Below are positions 24,385 to 36,586 of a stretch of DNA of 64,000 nt, one piece after another. The notes under the pieces are model-generated. The model was not told the origin of the DNA. It saw nothing but the letters and a program-made list of their open reading frames with translations, and searched no databases. Position numbers and translations under genes: made by a program. Source of the stretch: Ceratothoa steindachneri (taxonomy: Eukaryota > Arthropoda > Malacostraca > Isopoda > Cymothoidae); the NCBI GenBank assembly GCA_963969495.1, contig OZ018328.1, positions 128,356,045 to 128,420,044 on the forward strand, written 5' to 3'. Positions within the stretch are counted from its first letter, which is position 1. Each line of letters begins with the position of its first letter.

Positions 24385-25130
24385 GGAGCATGACGACTAT
24401 TGTTTTATAGTAAGTGTCAAGTTAATTGTAATCGTTAGAATTGTTATTAAGAAGGGGCGAGTGACCCCCTAGTTGTATATAAGAATCTTCTAAGTTGGAA
24501 CAGTAATATAGGCATTAAGGTAGGGTTAGGTGAAACGTTATTGAGACATTCCCGAGTGAACTCGAAGTTATTGTATAATATAGTTGTCGCAGAATGCCCC
24601 TTTTGATCACTCCACACCTGACGCCACTTTTGTCGTGGTATACCTTGTGGAACGTGAAGTACTTCTTTGATGAAGTAGGCTTTGTTCTAAGAGTGCTAAT
24701 TTTGTTGTTTTAAAGAAGAGCCGCTCCAAACACGTAAGGATATAGAGAAACTTATATTTTACATTTAACAAGTTACTACCCAAAAACAAAACATGAACCA
24801 CAGAAATACTCCGAGTATTATAATACACAATAATTACTTCAATTAACTTGACCCTCTAAAATTGGCTAAATTCGATACGCACTTCGATATACAAGATTTA
24901 GGTTAATTATCTCTACTGGAGTTTAAATACCTGAGTTGCTCTGGTGGTTGGGTTGGGTTTGACCTTGAACTCAATGAGCCCCCGACACCACAAGAATCTG
25001 GTAGGTCCTTTGACGCGTGCTTCGACCAGATTGTTGGAGGTGGTCGAGATCACGAGGTACTTTGGCGAGTGTAGCAGATGGGGTTCCACACGTATTCAAT
25101 GGAGGAGGCGGGGGAGGGGGGGTCTCTAAC
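24385..25130. other. Possible 3' non-coding or LTR sequence of the gypsy relic
   Basis: No coding motif. The stretch follows the RNase H stop and could hold an LTR (a TGTCAAGTTAATTG start near 24415 is possible), but I found no partner copy. Confidence 0.3.
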
Positions 25131-25365
25131 GAGAATAAGTTGAACTTGGTTCCTCAACCAAGTTAACTTATGAGTTTGGTGTGGCCACCGGGTAACGGGC
25201 TCGAGGGGGACCCTTTTTCCTTTTCTTTTCGCAATTTTTTCAAAGTCGAGGAATATCCCTGGGCTTTAGGATGCACCAGGATATGATGAGTCTCTCTGAC
25301 GAGAGTAAGCTGAACTTAAACAAGTCAACTTGACGTTCGGTTTGATAACAAGGGACTAGCTCGAG
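25131..25365. repeat. Diverged ~80-bp direct duplication
   Basis: 25131-25210 (TCTCTAACGAGAATAAGTTG, then AAGTTAACTT and GGCTCGAGG) and 25289-25365 (TCTCTCTGACGAGAGTAAGC, then AAGTCAACTT and AGCTCGAGG) are related copies about 158 bp apart. No coding role was seen. Confidence 0.55.
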
Positions 25366-25389
25366 GATGAGCTGCTTCTTAGTTCCCTA

Positions 25390-25512
25390 GGTAGCCCTGC
25401 CTCTCTTGCAGGGGACTTTGTAGTCTGGCGACTCACGTATTCTACCTGTCCAGTCTCGGTAGCCCGGCCTCAATCCGGGGACTTCGTAGCCTGTAGACTG
25501 ACGTATTCTACC
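25390..25512. repeat. 68-bp tandem duplication
   Basis: Unit 1 starts GGTAGCCCTGCCTC at 25390 and unit 2 GGTAGCCCGGCCTC at 25458. Both continue with GGGGACTT-GTAG-CTG and ACGTATTCTACC. The surroundings are more GC-rich than the window average. Confidence 0.75.
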
Positions 25513-26465
25513 CCGTTTTTGCCAAGTCTTTGTTATTTATACCTCGTCACCCCACTGGGGTAGGGGTATGAGGATGGGGGGCTTATAGCTAGGCAACAGA
25601 AGGGTTGTTACTCCAACGGTTTTTCTCATCGAGTCTCAACTCTGCTCCAGCTGGCCTTCGAGCTTGAGAGAAACGCGTCTCCAATTTCTTACTTGAGGTG
25701 AAATTGAATATTCTCTCGTAGGGGAGATCCTGCAGTTTACAACCTTTTGACTTTTCCTAGCAATGAGTGGCGAGGCGCTGTGGTTACGAGTTTGACCGAT
25801 GGTGCCGGGGTCAGATGTCTTTGCGATTACCGTCCCGTGTCTCCACTGAGAGAGAACGGGGGGAGTGACGACTCCTACAATAGTGTTCAGTAAGTTACCT
25901 TTGTATATTATTGTAAGTGTTGGACCAGGAATAAACCCACCCGTTAATTTCTTTAGGAGGGAGGTAAATGTATAGGAATTGCAAATGAAGCCTCCCGGAG
26001 GGCCAGGCGGACAGATACATTAAAGTCCCCCCCGCCCCCAAGTGGAGAATACCCGACAAGCGAGCCCCATGAGGAGACTTGTGGTAACGGTAGCCGGCGA
26101 ATAACAGTAACTGCCTACCCTGTTTAATCTCCCCGCCGCATAGGTAGTTGGAACGACCATCTGTGTTAGGAAACCACCAAAAGCCCTTAAACGACGTAAA
26201 AAAAAAATCCAATTACCTACGAGATCCGTAGGCCTGTGACTATATCACCAAAAAGCGCTGCCAAGCAAAAGGCACGCCAAGGAGGGTGGTGGTTGGGATG
26301 CTCTCTAATTAACAAGCCGACTTGGACACCTCAGCACGAACCTCTTTTTTCCTCACTCTCCCAGATGCGACATCACCACTCGCGCTTCCTTCTGTGGCCT
26401 GGCCCCTTCCCCCTTAGATGGGGCGGTTGTCCGCCTATAAATAAGCCCCTGAAGGAAAATGAAAT
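25513..26465. other. GC-richer non-coding stretch, unassigned
   Basis: Base composition differs from the AT-rich background. An ATTGTAAGTG...AATAAACCC stretch near 25910-25940 could be a polyadenylation region. Open frames at 25895-26212 (-) and 26236-26481 (+) have no recognisable motif. Confidence 0.35.
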
Positions 26466-26783
26466 GATTTTTATTCGGTGAGAACGACATAGGATCAGTT
26501 CGTGCAGATTGATCCTTCAGACAGTCAAGATTATTATTCGGTGAGAACGACATAGGATCAGTTCGTGAAGATCGATCTTTCAGACAGTCAAGATTATTAT
26601 TCGGTGAGAATGACATCGGATCAGTTCGGGAAGATCGATCCTTCAGCCGCCCGTCAAGATTATTCGGTGAGAACGACATAGGATCAGTTCGTGAAGATCG
26701 ATCCATCAGCCAGTCAAGATTATTCGAGGAGAGACGATAAAGGATCAAATTAAGAAGATCGATCCTTTCCCCAGGGCCAAATT
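26466..26783. repeat. ~63-bp minisatellite, five copies
   Basis: Units start at 26466, 26529, 26592, 26658 and 26718 (63, 63, 66, 60 and about 66 bp). Each begins GATTATTATTCGGTGAGAAC or a close variant and includes GGATCAGTTCGTGAAGATCG. A degraded sixth piece follows near 26795-26840. Because most units are multiples of three, the minus strand stays open and spells a repetitive peptide (SSRTDPMSFSPNN-type). That is a consequence of the repeat, not evidence for a gene. Confidence 0.93.
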
Positions 26784-27689
26784 AACATAAAACGTCAAGA
26801 TTTTTATCGGTGCCATACCGAAGATCCTTTAAAGACTTAGAAGTCTGACTGAAGAATAGAAACCCCGCTCACACTCGAGTGACTCTCACACCTCAAGCTC
26901 CGTAAGAGTGAGAGGAGAAGAACCAAGCCCCAACCTGGTCCCATTTGTTAATTACTGTAGAAATCTCATCGTATACCCCAAAACTAGTTGAGCACCCAGC
27001 GTTAACGAATAAAACACAAAGAGGCTTCAAGATTATCCAGAAGATGAATCTTTGAGCGAGGAGCCCCGTAACTCTCTCCGTCTTCTTAACGTAACCGGAG
27101 GCAAAATTGCAATAAGAAGTTGACATCACCCACCCTCTCTTCCTCCATCCCATCTCGATGAAATTCTATCATTGGCCACTGCAACCCCCCGAAGCGCGAG
27201 AAAAGCCCCCCAGCGACATCCGGCAACCCCTGATCCCTTCTGTCATGTAAGTTAGAAAGAACATTTATATTCATATTGCGATAGTATGAGTTTATTACGT
27301 TTCACGATTTAACGGAAGTAAAAACAATCACGTGAACTCCGTCATACTTACTAGTAGAAGAGAATAATTTAATTTAATGTTTAATGCTAAGCTAAAAGGG
27401 GCGCGATAAAATATCTAATCGGCAATTGGTTTGTTTACATAAAGCCTATTTGTTTATTTTTGTCTTTAAGAGATATTGTAATAGGCCCAGTGGCCAACCG
27501 GTTTGGCCTCGGTTAGCTTAGGAGGAGAATATAAAGGTGTTTACTGTTTTTTGTCATAAGTATTGTTAAATTAAAAAAAAGGTATTCCTCGACACTACTA
27601 TTCAATCAACATAAGAGCCATAAGAACGCTAAAAGATACAGGCATATTGTTCTCTTATAACACATAGGCGCAAATTACTCAAACAAATG
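26784..27689. other. Non-coding stretch, nothing recognised
   Basis: Short open frames on the minus strand (26893-27274) have no motif. No repeat counterpart was found in the window. Confidence 0.45.
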
Positions 27690-28743
27690 GACAACGCCCG
27701 TTACTGAAATTTCCGGGAGAAAGTGACGGGCCCTCTAGCTGTCAATATAGCTTTATTCGAGGCTGTCCCACTCAATTTGTTGTGAACTTCGTTCCGGACA
27801 TCATGGAAAAATAAAACAAGTCACTCTCCAAAGTAAAGATGTGGAGAACGATTTTGACAAAGTGTGGCTCGAGGAACTTCCGTTCGAAAATCGCCCAAAA
27901 AAGCGAGCTCAACACACTGAACCATAAGGCTTCTCTAGCAATACCTTACCGACAGTATATGTCACAATAATATAACATCACATCAAGTTGCATTTCACGC
28001 AGGCGTAACTTAGAGTAGCGTGCTGACGCCTACACTATTCATCAAATACACATATGACACCTCACGACCTCCACAAAACTGTGAGCATTCACACGCTCTC
28101 ATACGCTGAAGATGAGATCATTTTCAACTTAGGCCAAGGCCCACACACAATCGTGCACCGGGAACAGGTGTTAATAGACGAGAAGCCAGAGTACGAGACT
28201 TCGTATCTCATACCAAAGAATCATATGAAGAGACAGAATATAATCTAGGTGACGAGAGATCACTATATGCGCAATTTACAAATACACACACACATACCAA
28301 ACTTAAGCTACACAGCCCCCAAAAGACTTACATACTAACCTCACACCAAGTTACTCAGGACCACAAATACATACTCTTCTCCCTACCCAAATGCATCACG
28401 AAGAGAAGAGAAAAACACACAAATAAAAGGCTACGCAGGTTTTACCTTTCAGCCTAAAACTAACCTATGCCCATACAAAACACTAGTTCAACCACTTTTA
28501 ACATACGCAGCCATTACACTTACATCCATGAGTCACACATGAAAGAAGAAAGCCCAACAAATTCAGAAATCTGCGCTTGAACACGCATGTGTTTCTCCTT
28601 GGTACAAACTCATGTCCACACATCAGACTCATGTGCACGCACATATACACCAAAATATATTACAGTACAAACAATATGCTAACTTAGGGTTGAGGTACCC
28701 AGGGGCCCTTTATTACCCACTACCAACACCTATCTACACATAA
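27690..28743 (+). pseudogene. Non-LTR retrotransposon reverse transcriptase, broken
   Basis: The gene would copy LINE RNA at a nicked target. Plus-strand motifs in different frames follow the order of the family: LAVNIALFEAVPLNLL (about 27737); DVENDFDKVWLEEL (27838, corresponding to DVEKAFDKVW with one catalytic Asp); GVT-stop-SSVLTPTLFIKYTYDT (about 28000, from GVPQGSVLSPTLF); LSYAEDEIIF (about 28093, from SYADD, with the first catalytic Asp of that pair now Glu); RLRRFYLSA (28428); and YKTLVQPLLTYAAITL (about 28474), followed by QIQKSALEHA and SPWYKL. The last motifs are typical of the thumb of I/Jockey-group elements. The stop is TAA 28741-28743. At least three frame changes and several stops are present. 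I/Jockey-group placement is inference. Confidence 0.75.
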
Positions 28744-29560
28744 ATAGCATCATCATGAGTATCTCATTTCCTTTACCTACGCTTCACCCCCCACCACAAC
28801 GCTCCAGTCTAATACACACAAAACACGACACATCGGTGTCTAGCCAATGACTTTTTACTGTTTCCATCCCCTCTTATGTTTTTTCCCCACCATTATCTTC
28901 TCTAACAATCCAATCTCTTTGGACCACCACAGTTGTCCTTTTGCTTTTCTTCTTATTTACATGTGATCCGATCCAAACACGGCGTAATTCGGAAATCCTC
29001 TGTCGTACATACATAACCTCACCGGCAGACATCATAGCATATTTTTTATTTCGATAATTTCTGTTATTCACTTTGTTTATTTTAGATCTACAGTAGTGAT
29101 AAAATTATTATGGATTTCTTGAATTATGAGGTTATTTTATCCTATTCATGTGAAATAACTATTGTACATTTTTGATGACTAAATATTAAAGAGTTTTGCT
29201 TCATTTTCTGGTAAACTTGTTGAAATAAAAGACAGCAACACCAATTTGCTTTTGCCCACTGCGGCAACTTTAAGTCTCGTGCCTCAGTTCCAATTCAGAC
29301 TTTGCAGGGTGAGGGTGTGCGAGCTATTCTCTTTTGGTGCTACTGATCCAGTAATTTAACTAGTGTTAATTTTCCCAGTCGATAATAGAAACACTTTTTC
29401 TTGCAGTGTATTATAAAAAACGAACAGCTATGGGCGAAGTCATTGACTTGAGTCTTTGGAAAATTGGATAGATAAAAGTTTTATTAAGTGATAGTGCACT
29501 AAAATAGAAAGATAATGCCAAGAAATTGGGAGTCATAAAGGAACTTTATTCCAATCAGAA
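28744..29560. other. AT-rich non-coding stretch, nothing recognised
   Basis: Lies between the non-LTR relic and the gypsy relic. A 5' LTR for the latter would be expected here, but I could not identify one. Confidence 0.4.
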
Positions 29561-31331
29561 ATAAGATAAAAACATCCAGACATCTTACTCGTTTCTACTG
29601 GGTTGCGTCTCAGAACGCCGATATCAATTTTGACAAGTAAAAGACATATTATGATGGCAAGTCTAAAGAAGGAAATTTAACCCCGGAGAAAAAGTTTTGC
29701 TTCTCCTCCCCACGGACAACAACAAATTGTTGCGCCAGTGGAAGGGCCCCTACCACATAATCGAGAACCGTGGCTCCGTCGATTATCTTATTGAAAACCC
29801 CTCAGGAAGAAAGCTTTTTCATGTTAACATGCTCAAGCGGTACCACCGGCGCGCGAGCATCAACCAGATAGCCATGGAACCTGGCTACCCCCTGGACACC
29901 TTTTTGAGGAATCCAAGTCGCCTTCGTTTCTGCAAGACAAAGAATACCCGTTGCATGCCTTGCCTGACCTCAATAATTCCCCGCCTGCGGAAATTAAGTT
30001 ATGCAGCCAGCTATCATCTCTTCAAAAGTATCAACTGCAAGCGCTCCTGAGTCGTTTTGATGACGCCATCACCGAGATCCCCGGTTGTGCTACCCATTTT
30101 GAGCACAATATCCAACTAAGCACCCTAAAACCCATCCATTCCAAACCATACCCCTTACCTATACACCTCTGGGAAGCATCCAATAGCTAAGGTTGCAGAT
30201 CATCGAACCTTCGGTGTCCAGCTATTGTTCCCGGTTGTCATGGTAAAGAAGGCCGATGGTTCTTATCGAATATGCATCGATTTTAGGAAGCTAAAATCTG
30301 TAATCGTATTCAAAGCAAAATTAATCACCCCCATGGTTCAGAACCTCCACCTTTTTTTGAAGGCTAAGTTCATCTCCGAGTTGGATTTATGCATGGCCTA
30401 TTATCAGATTCCCCTGAGGAAGGAAGTGAAGAAATTTATTGCTTTCCTCGCTGAGAAGGGGCTGATTCAGTTTGGACGACTCCCTTTTGCTCTGGTGACG
30501 ACTTGCAGCAATTGTAACCAGCTGATGAGGAGAATTTTCGAAGGCTGACCCAACCTCACCTTCTATTTTGATAATGTTTATGTGGCCACCCAAGATTGTG
30601 ATCAACACTTGACCACCTTTCAAGCGCTTCTAAATCGACTCCGGGAACACAATTTTCTAATTGGCCTTAGCAAGTGCCACTTCACTTTTGTCACTATCGA
30701 TTACCTTGGCTTCCGTATCGGGAATGATCAGTTAGCCCCGTAGCAAGAAAAGATCCAGGCCATCGTGAACATGCTTTTGTCCACTAAAAAAAAGCAGCTG
30801 CGATCCTTCACAGGCCCTGAGTCGTTTTATCGTCGCCCCATACCCAACTTCGCGTCTATCTCCGCTTCCCTATGCGGGCTATTAAAGTAGGAAGCCCCCG
30901 AATGCCAAAAGTAGATGTCATTTTCGACTCACGTCTTTATCCAACTCAAAGAGAAGTTGGCATCCACTCTTATCTTCCGCCTTCCTAACCAAGAAAAGTG
31001 TTTGGCATTCGCACCAGCGCCAGTAATGACGGTAAAGGATGTGTCCTCCTCCAGTATGAAACTAACAGCAAAAGTTTCCCTATCGCTTATGCAAGCAGAA
31101 AATTACTCACGCGCGAGGAAAATTATGCGGTAATTGACAGAGAAGCCCTCGCTATAGTTTGGGGAATCCGTCAATTTAGGATGTATTTAGCAGGGAAGGA
31201 ATTTATAGGGGAAACAGACCACAAACCCCTATCATACCTACGTAACTTTAATAATAATGTATTTAAAAGACACCGATAACTGTATGGCTTATAGTTTAAG
31301 TAGAAACCCGTTAGATCCTTTTCCAAACTAA
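29561..31331 (+). pseudogene. Gmr1-like Ty3/gypsy pol: integrase tail, RT, RNase H
   Basis: The order of domains is the point of interest. First comes a possible integrase zinc-finger remnant (SRHLTRFYW, about 29580), then the integrase C-terminal GPY/F module, LLLPTDNNKLLRQWKGPY (29698 onward) and FHVNMLKRYH. About 70 codons later comes the RT entry, HFEHNIQLSTLKPIHSKPYP (about 30095), then IIEPSVSSYC, VVMVKKADGSYRICIDFRKL (30237), FISELDLCMAYYQIP, and the active-site segment TFYFDNVYV (about 30563). Here Tyr-Phe-Asp-Asn stands for Tyr-x-Asp-Asp. RNase H follows: REENYAVIDREALAIVWGIR and ETDHKPLSYLR, ending NCMAYSLSRNPLDPFPN-stop at 31331. Frameshifts occur near 29950, 30220 and 30990, with stops near 30546, 30740 and 30888. 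The integrase core is deleted. Confidence 0.85.
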
Positions 31332-33015
31332 TCCTGGGCTATTTCCTTTTTTTTATCCGTATTTTAATTTTTTTTCATATAATAATTTTGTATATTCAAC
31401 CATATAGTAAAGAAACGCGTATCCTTCTTTATTTTTTTTTGCTTATCTATATACAATGTTTTGCTTGTATATCCTAAATTTCTTTTAGTTTTGTATAATC
31501 GTAGGATAAACTCATTCTCGAGCTAGTAAGCCACATTTAATGGTATCATGGAAAAAATATCCTTCGGCAACCATGTCGTAGCATTATATAACCTTGTGTA
31601 TATTTATGGTGCCCCCACGCCACTATCTCCACTATTTTGTATTTTAGGTGCATTTTATGAAATTTGTCCTTGGTATTCTTAACTTTATCCGCAATTGTCA
31701 TGCCACCTACAGTTATAATCCCCCTTTAATCATTTTTCGATGTCACCTATTCCCCTGAAGTTGCATCTGGAGATGGAGGAGTGTCAGAGATTAGAAAGAG
31801 AGAGAAAGAAAGATACGTGCGGCCACGCCTTTCAAGGAGGGAGAGAGAGAGAGAGAGATAGAAAAGACACCCGGTCGACCCTTTTTTCGGCACTAATGAA
31901 AACGCGAAATAACGAGAGGCCGTAGTGGCCTGAAAGCTCGCCATCGCAAAAAGCTGTGAGAAACATTTGAAGTTCCCATTGGGAGGCGGACAAAGTTTCG
32001 CCTGGCCAGCTTAAGAACTTTCCCGCGATCGTGTTAATAGGGATTCACTACCCTCACCTGCCGATGCGTCGGACCCTGAAACCCTCCCCTTCGGGTGGAG
32101 AGGGAAAACCCTATTCGACGCCATTATAAATTCTCTGGCACCAGAGTTGGAAGGCAGTATCCATCGCCTGCCCACCCCCTCAGTACCTGCCATCTGCACA
32201 TCCCATTTCGTACCCGCTATTCGCATCCCGTTGGACCCTGCACAATTCCTCGCAGAACCCTTTAAGCTCCAGGTATTTTCGTCTAATTCGCATGAGTCTA
32301 CCCCGTACTCGTTGTTACACGCTCCTCGAACGTAACCGCGCCCAATCTCGATTCAGTGTTCTAAACTAAAAGGCAAGATCTAACTTCATCCAGTTAGTAG
32401 TCATTATCAAGAGACTATTATTTGAACTTTGCGCCAAGGAAAGGATTCCACCCTCAGACCAAATTTTTGAGGTAAGAGCAACGCGCAACTCTCCTGTTCA
32501 AGAGGTCTCTCCACCCCCACCCCCCTATTTTAGTGTAAGCCTCCATCGTCGGCCTTGTGTACCTTTAAGGTCATCATTCGAGATATCCTTCAGGCAATAT
32601 TGTTAGTTCATGTGTGCGGCAACCGTCTCCGCCAAGTCCCCTCCCCTTTAAGATGCTGAGACTCGTGTAAGTCTAATGGGTTTTATAGCTTGCTTCAAAA
32701 CTCCTGTTAACCTTTGTAAAAAGAATATTAATTTGCATATTAGTAGAGTTATTTTTGTACTCGTTTTTCTATTGTTCTAGAACCTTTCAAGATAAGCTGA
32801 CTATTTGGCCAACATAAAATTTGGTTAAGTTGCACTTTGTCTGTATTATAAAACTCCCAAGCACACAGCTGTCATGTCTCTAGGCTGAGAAAGGCAGGAA
32901 GGGTTAAACTCTATCCTATTCTACGACAACAAGTATTAATCAATGTAAGAAAGGATATCTTTGCCATATGTATGAAAATTCATTGATTACTTTTCAATAA
33001 ACTAACTTTATAACT
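31332..33015 (+). other. Downstream flank of the gypsy relic, possible 3' LTR
   Basis: A purine-rich GGAGATGGAGGAG at 31769-31781 is followed by TGTCAGAGATTAG (31782), the arrangement of a polypurine tract and LTR start. A GA-rich microsatellite lies at 31835-31860, a TATAAATT near 32124 could be a promoter element, and TTCAATAAACTAAC near 32993 a polyadenylation signal. No second LTR copy was found, so the call is tentative. Open frames here (31740-32335) carry no motif. Confidence 0.35.
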
Positions 33016-35087
33016 TTTCCCCGAAAATTCACGAATTTTCAAGAAATCCATACCAATTTGATTACCACTCTTCATCATGGTCACGAGTGATATAAAATTT
33101 TAAAAAAGTAAAATGTTATTATTTTTCTATTTTTGAATCAATAACAATAAAGGTGGTAATATTCTTCCCATTTGCGTAGTGCGAATGAGAAATAAAAGCT
33201 TGCATTTTGCGTCTGAAGAAAATAAGTATATGGCAATTCTCTGCAACAAAGAAAAAGAAAATTATTAAAACAAATACAATGTGTTAGTTTCTTTTCAGAA
33301 AATGTGAAGTCACTTCAAAAATAGAACTTTATATTTTTAACAAAACAGCCTTTCGTTAGAAAAAAATATTAATGCTTTTAATTTATAAAAGAAATAATCA
33401 TGAGACATTTTCATTGAAATGTTTAAAATACGTTCTTAAGAAAGATAGAGTTGTAAGAAATGTAAAATTCTATCTATGTAATAATCTTAGTCGACTAAAT
33501 ATGGAGACTACAGAGAATAATGAGTAAGTAACAAATTCATAAGGCTACGTGTGAATAGGAAGAAGAGAAAGTAATATAAAAAATATATGCAGATATATAA
33601 AAAGAGGAAAAAAGAAAAGATTAAAATAGAATAAAAAATATTAATTATAGAAGAGCCCGCAGTTTTAATGTTATAGAATGTAATAAATTGTAGTATGTAC
33701 AATAAAAAAAACGCATCACCTCAAAAATTATTTGCTTGCAAGTATTATTTTACAACATATATTTATGGAATACTGCGCTCATACATGCCCCTTGTAATGA
33801 ATCTTTCCTCATTTTTAGGGAAACGAGAAGGTCTAATGAATTATCAAAGAGAAAGAAAATTAAAATAACAGTAGACCTGAAGGTACAGTTATAAAACTGA
33901 CGTGGCCAACTGTAAGCAAAATTCAGGTTTATTTTTAAATTAATATATTCATGAGGTACAATATTTCTTTGTTTTGTAATTTTATCTTCACATTCAAAAT
34001 AAAAGTGTTAAGGCGGAAAAACAAACAAAAATAAATTAAAGTTTACAGATCATCTGCAAAGACCAACTTGTAAAATAAAACAATTGAAAATATTATGCCA
34101 TGTATGAGAGAATATTCTTCTATAACATATAAAAGGACAATGTTTAAATAAAACATATTATGCCTGTTTTTTCTTCAATATTTTGTCCGTTCTATGGGAA
34201 AATCCTTATCTGAATTCTTTGTTGGGTTTTATAATGATCATGAATGATACAAGTAGGCGCAAGCAGGTCTTTCCCATTTATTAAAAATAACTATTATAGA
34301 GGATTTTTCAGTTAAAAATTTATGTCATATTACTTCAATTATTACGTGAGATTGGGGAATATATATGTAAGTTCTAATCAATAAGAAATAGAAGATTTAA
34401 ATTTGTAAGAAAGATCCAAGGTAAATAACTGATAAATTCATGAGAGCGGAACGTCACACTAGAGGACACTACGACCAAACAGCCTGACAACTACCGTTAA
34501 ATATATAATTCCAAACGACTTAAAAACATTATATCCATTGATAAGTTTAAGTTAATAATGAATAAATTCAAAATATATTATCACCTATTTGGTTGCAAGT
34601 TATTTCTGATGAAAATGTAAAAGGTTTCAATTTTCGTTTGGATGACAACATCCGTTATTTTGATAACGGGTTCTAAAATTAAAAGTGGTTTAGGTGGTTA
34701 TCTTTATTCCCTATATTTAACCATAAATCAGTTTAAGTTTCATAATCATTGGTGTATAGGACTGAATTATTTAGCAGTAACTTTGTTAGTTAAATATAGA
34801 TAGTAACTCTTTCTTATCACATTTTTTAGATGGAATAGAGCTCCGTGATCCTATACGGGATATTCGATAAATTCCTTAATTAGCATATCAAACTTAAGTA
34901 CTTTTCTTGAGTAATAAGACTGCTCATTTCTTTATATTTTTCTTTAAATAGTGTAGAGTGCGAAAGCGGGTGCAAAGAGCAATGAGTAAAATTACGGTAT
35001 GTGACCAGTTCGGGAGGATAGCTATCAAGGATAGGTACAGAAAAGATAATTAAACTAAAATAGGGTCGGTAAAGAGGAGCTAAAGTG

Positions 35088-35089
<2 letters not shown>
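33016..35089. other. AT-rich non-coding stretch, nothing recognised
   Basis: About 2 kb of very AT-rich sequence. No repeat or protein similarity was seen. Confidence 0.5.

Positions 35090-35158
<69 letters not shown>
35090..35158. repeat. (TA)n microsatellite
   Basis: About 70 bp of TA with a single GTA change near 35147. Confidence 0.97.
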
Positions 35159-36335
35159 TATTTCCCTTATATCTGATCTTAGCTCAGGGATCCTCTGTAC
35201 TTCTTACGCTTTTTCAAAATTGCAGGCAACAAACAGAACATGGATTTTCATATATATAATTAGACTTTTTTCTCCTAGTTAGATAGTTTATTGTTAAGAA
35301 CTCCAGCAATGGACAAATAACAAGCGTTAACTTCTTCGCTACTTTTTCTCTTTTGAAATTAATTTTTCACTAGTAACTTAAATCGTAAAGAGAGAACGAA
35401 ATTATACTAAGGATTTTTCTACTTTAGAAAAATTACTTAACTTTAGACAAGATTTGCTTATTTTTTATTTCTATCCTTTTTTCTTATTATTAATCACGAA
35501 TAAGAGGAAGAATCACTCTTGGAGATATACGCTTGGAAAAGTCTAAAGACTTTGGTAGAGAAAGATATGAAGATAAAGACATCAAACACTTACTAAGGCC
35601 GACATAACCCTAATAGGAGAATACTAAATACACTCATGAGCGCGAAGGCGTGCACGTTTCAAGAAAATAATCAGCCTTTAAGATTAGTGGGAGATTACCC
35701 CTTACGGATGTTGGAGGTGCATGGAGACATAAATCATCTACATTAATATTCACCTCCTTTTCTATAAATATATAACGTAAAGGGATGATTTCTAACGCTG
35801 AAACTGTTCCCTAATGGCAGATTCTTTGCTCCTTTGATTTTAAAGTATGAAGACGCGAGAAAGGAGTTGAAAGGAGTGAAGTAAACTACTTCTATTTTTA
35901 AATGACTTGAAGAAAATTAAAGTTTTGTCATCTAGTTGAAATTAGGTAAATTCAAGGTCCAGGGAACTTGTAAGGGATCATTTTCTTCAAAGGATAGTCC
36001 CTAATTCCATTTTTAAAATTACATTCCAAACTAGAGTTCTTATGTTTCTGTTTATAATTAAATAATTACATCTTAGATAAAACTGCCTTCTTTAGGCTAA
36101 GCAATTTTCGATCCATTTAGTTACAATACATATTTTGAAGTAAGATCTACACGCTTTTATAAATAGGGAGACGATGTCAAAGTAGTAAATTGATTTAGTT
36201 TTCTATCACATTTTTCACATTTGTTAGTAGATAAATGAATTCAGCCGTATACAAGAAAGAGTATATATAGAGTGTTAGGTTTTAAAATAAAAATATCTCC
36301 TGGCCAACTTGTCTTCTTAAAATGGTCTTAGATAA
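35159..36335. other. AT-rich non-coding stretch, nothing recognised
   Basis: No motif or repeat counterpart was found. Confidence 0.5.
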
Positions 36336-36586
36336 ATGGATAAATTTTGAAATCTATTTAATATCATCATTACCTCACTAAAAATGTTCTTTTACAGCAA
36401 TTATCCTTAAGGTGTACAGCAAACAAGTTTTAGCAAAGAATTCTAATGAGTTAAAACGCTATGGATAAATTTTGAAATCTAGTTTAATATCATCATTACC
36501 TCAATAAAAATTTTCTTTTACAGCCATTATCCTTAAGGTGTACAGCAAACAAGTTTTAGCAAAGTATTCTAATGAGTTAAAACGCT
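36336..36586. repeat. 125-bp tandem duplication
   Basis: Copy 1 is 36336-36460 and copy 2 is 36461-36586. Both begin ATGGATAAATTTTGAAATCT and end GAGTTAAAACGCT. They differ at only a handful of positions, so the duplication is young relative to the surrounding relics. Non-coding. Confidence 0.95.

Noticed and set aside
26353..26748. 131-codon repetitive minus-strand frame as a gene
   Set aside because: Explained by a ~63-bp minisatellite; no start context, domain or homologous motif. Kept only as a minor finding.
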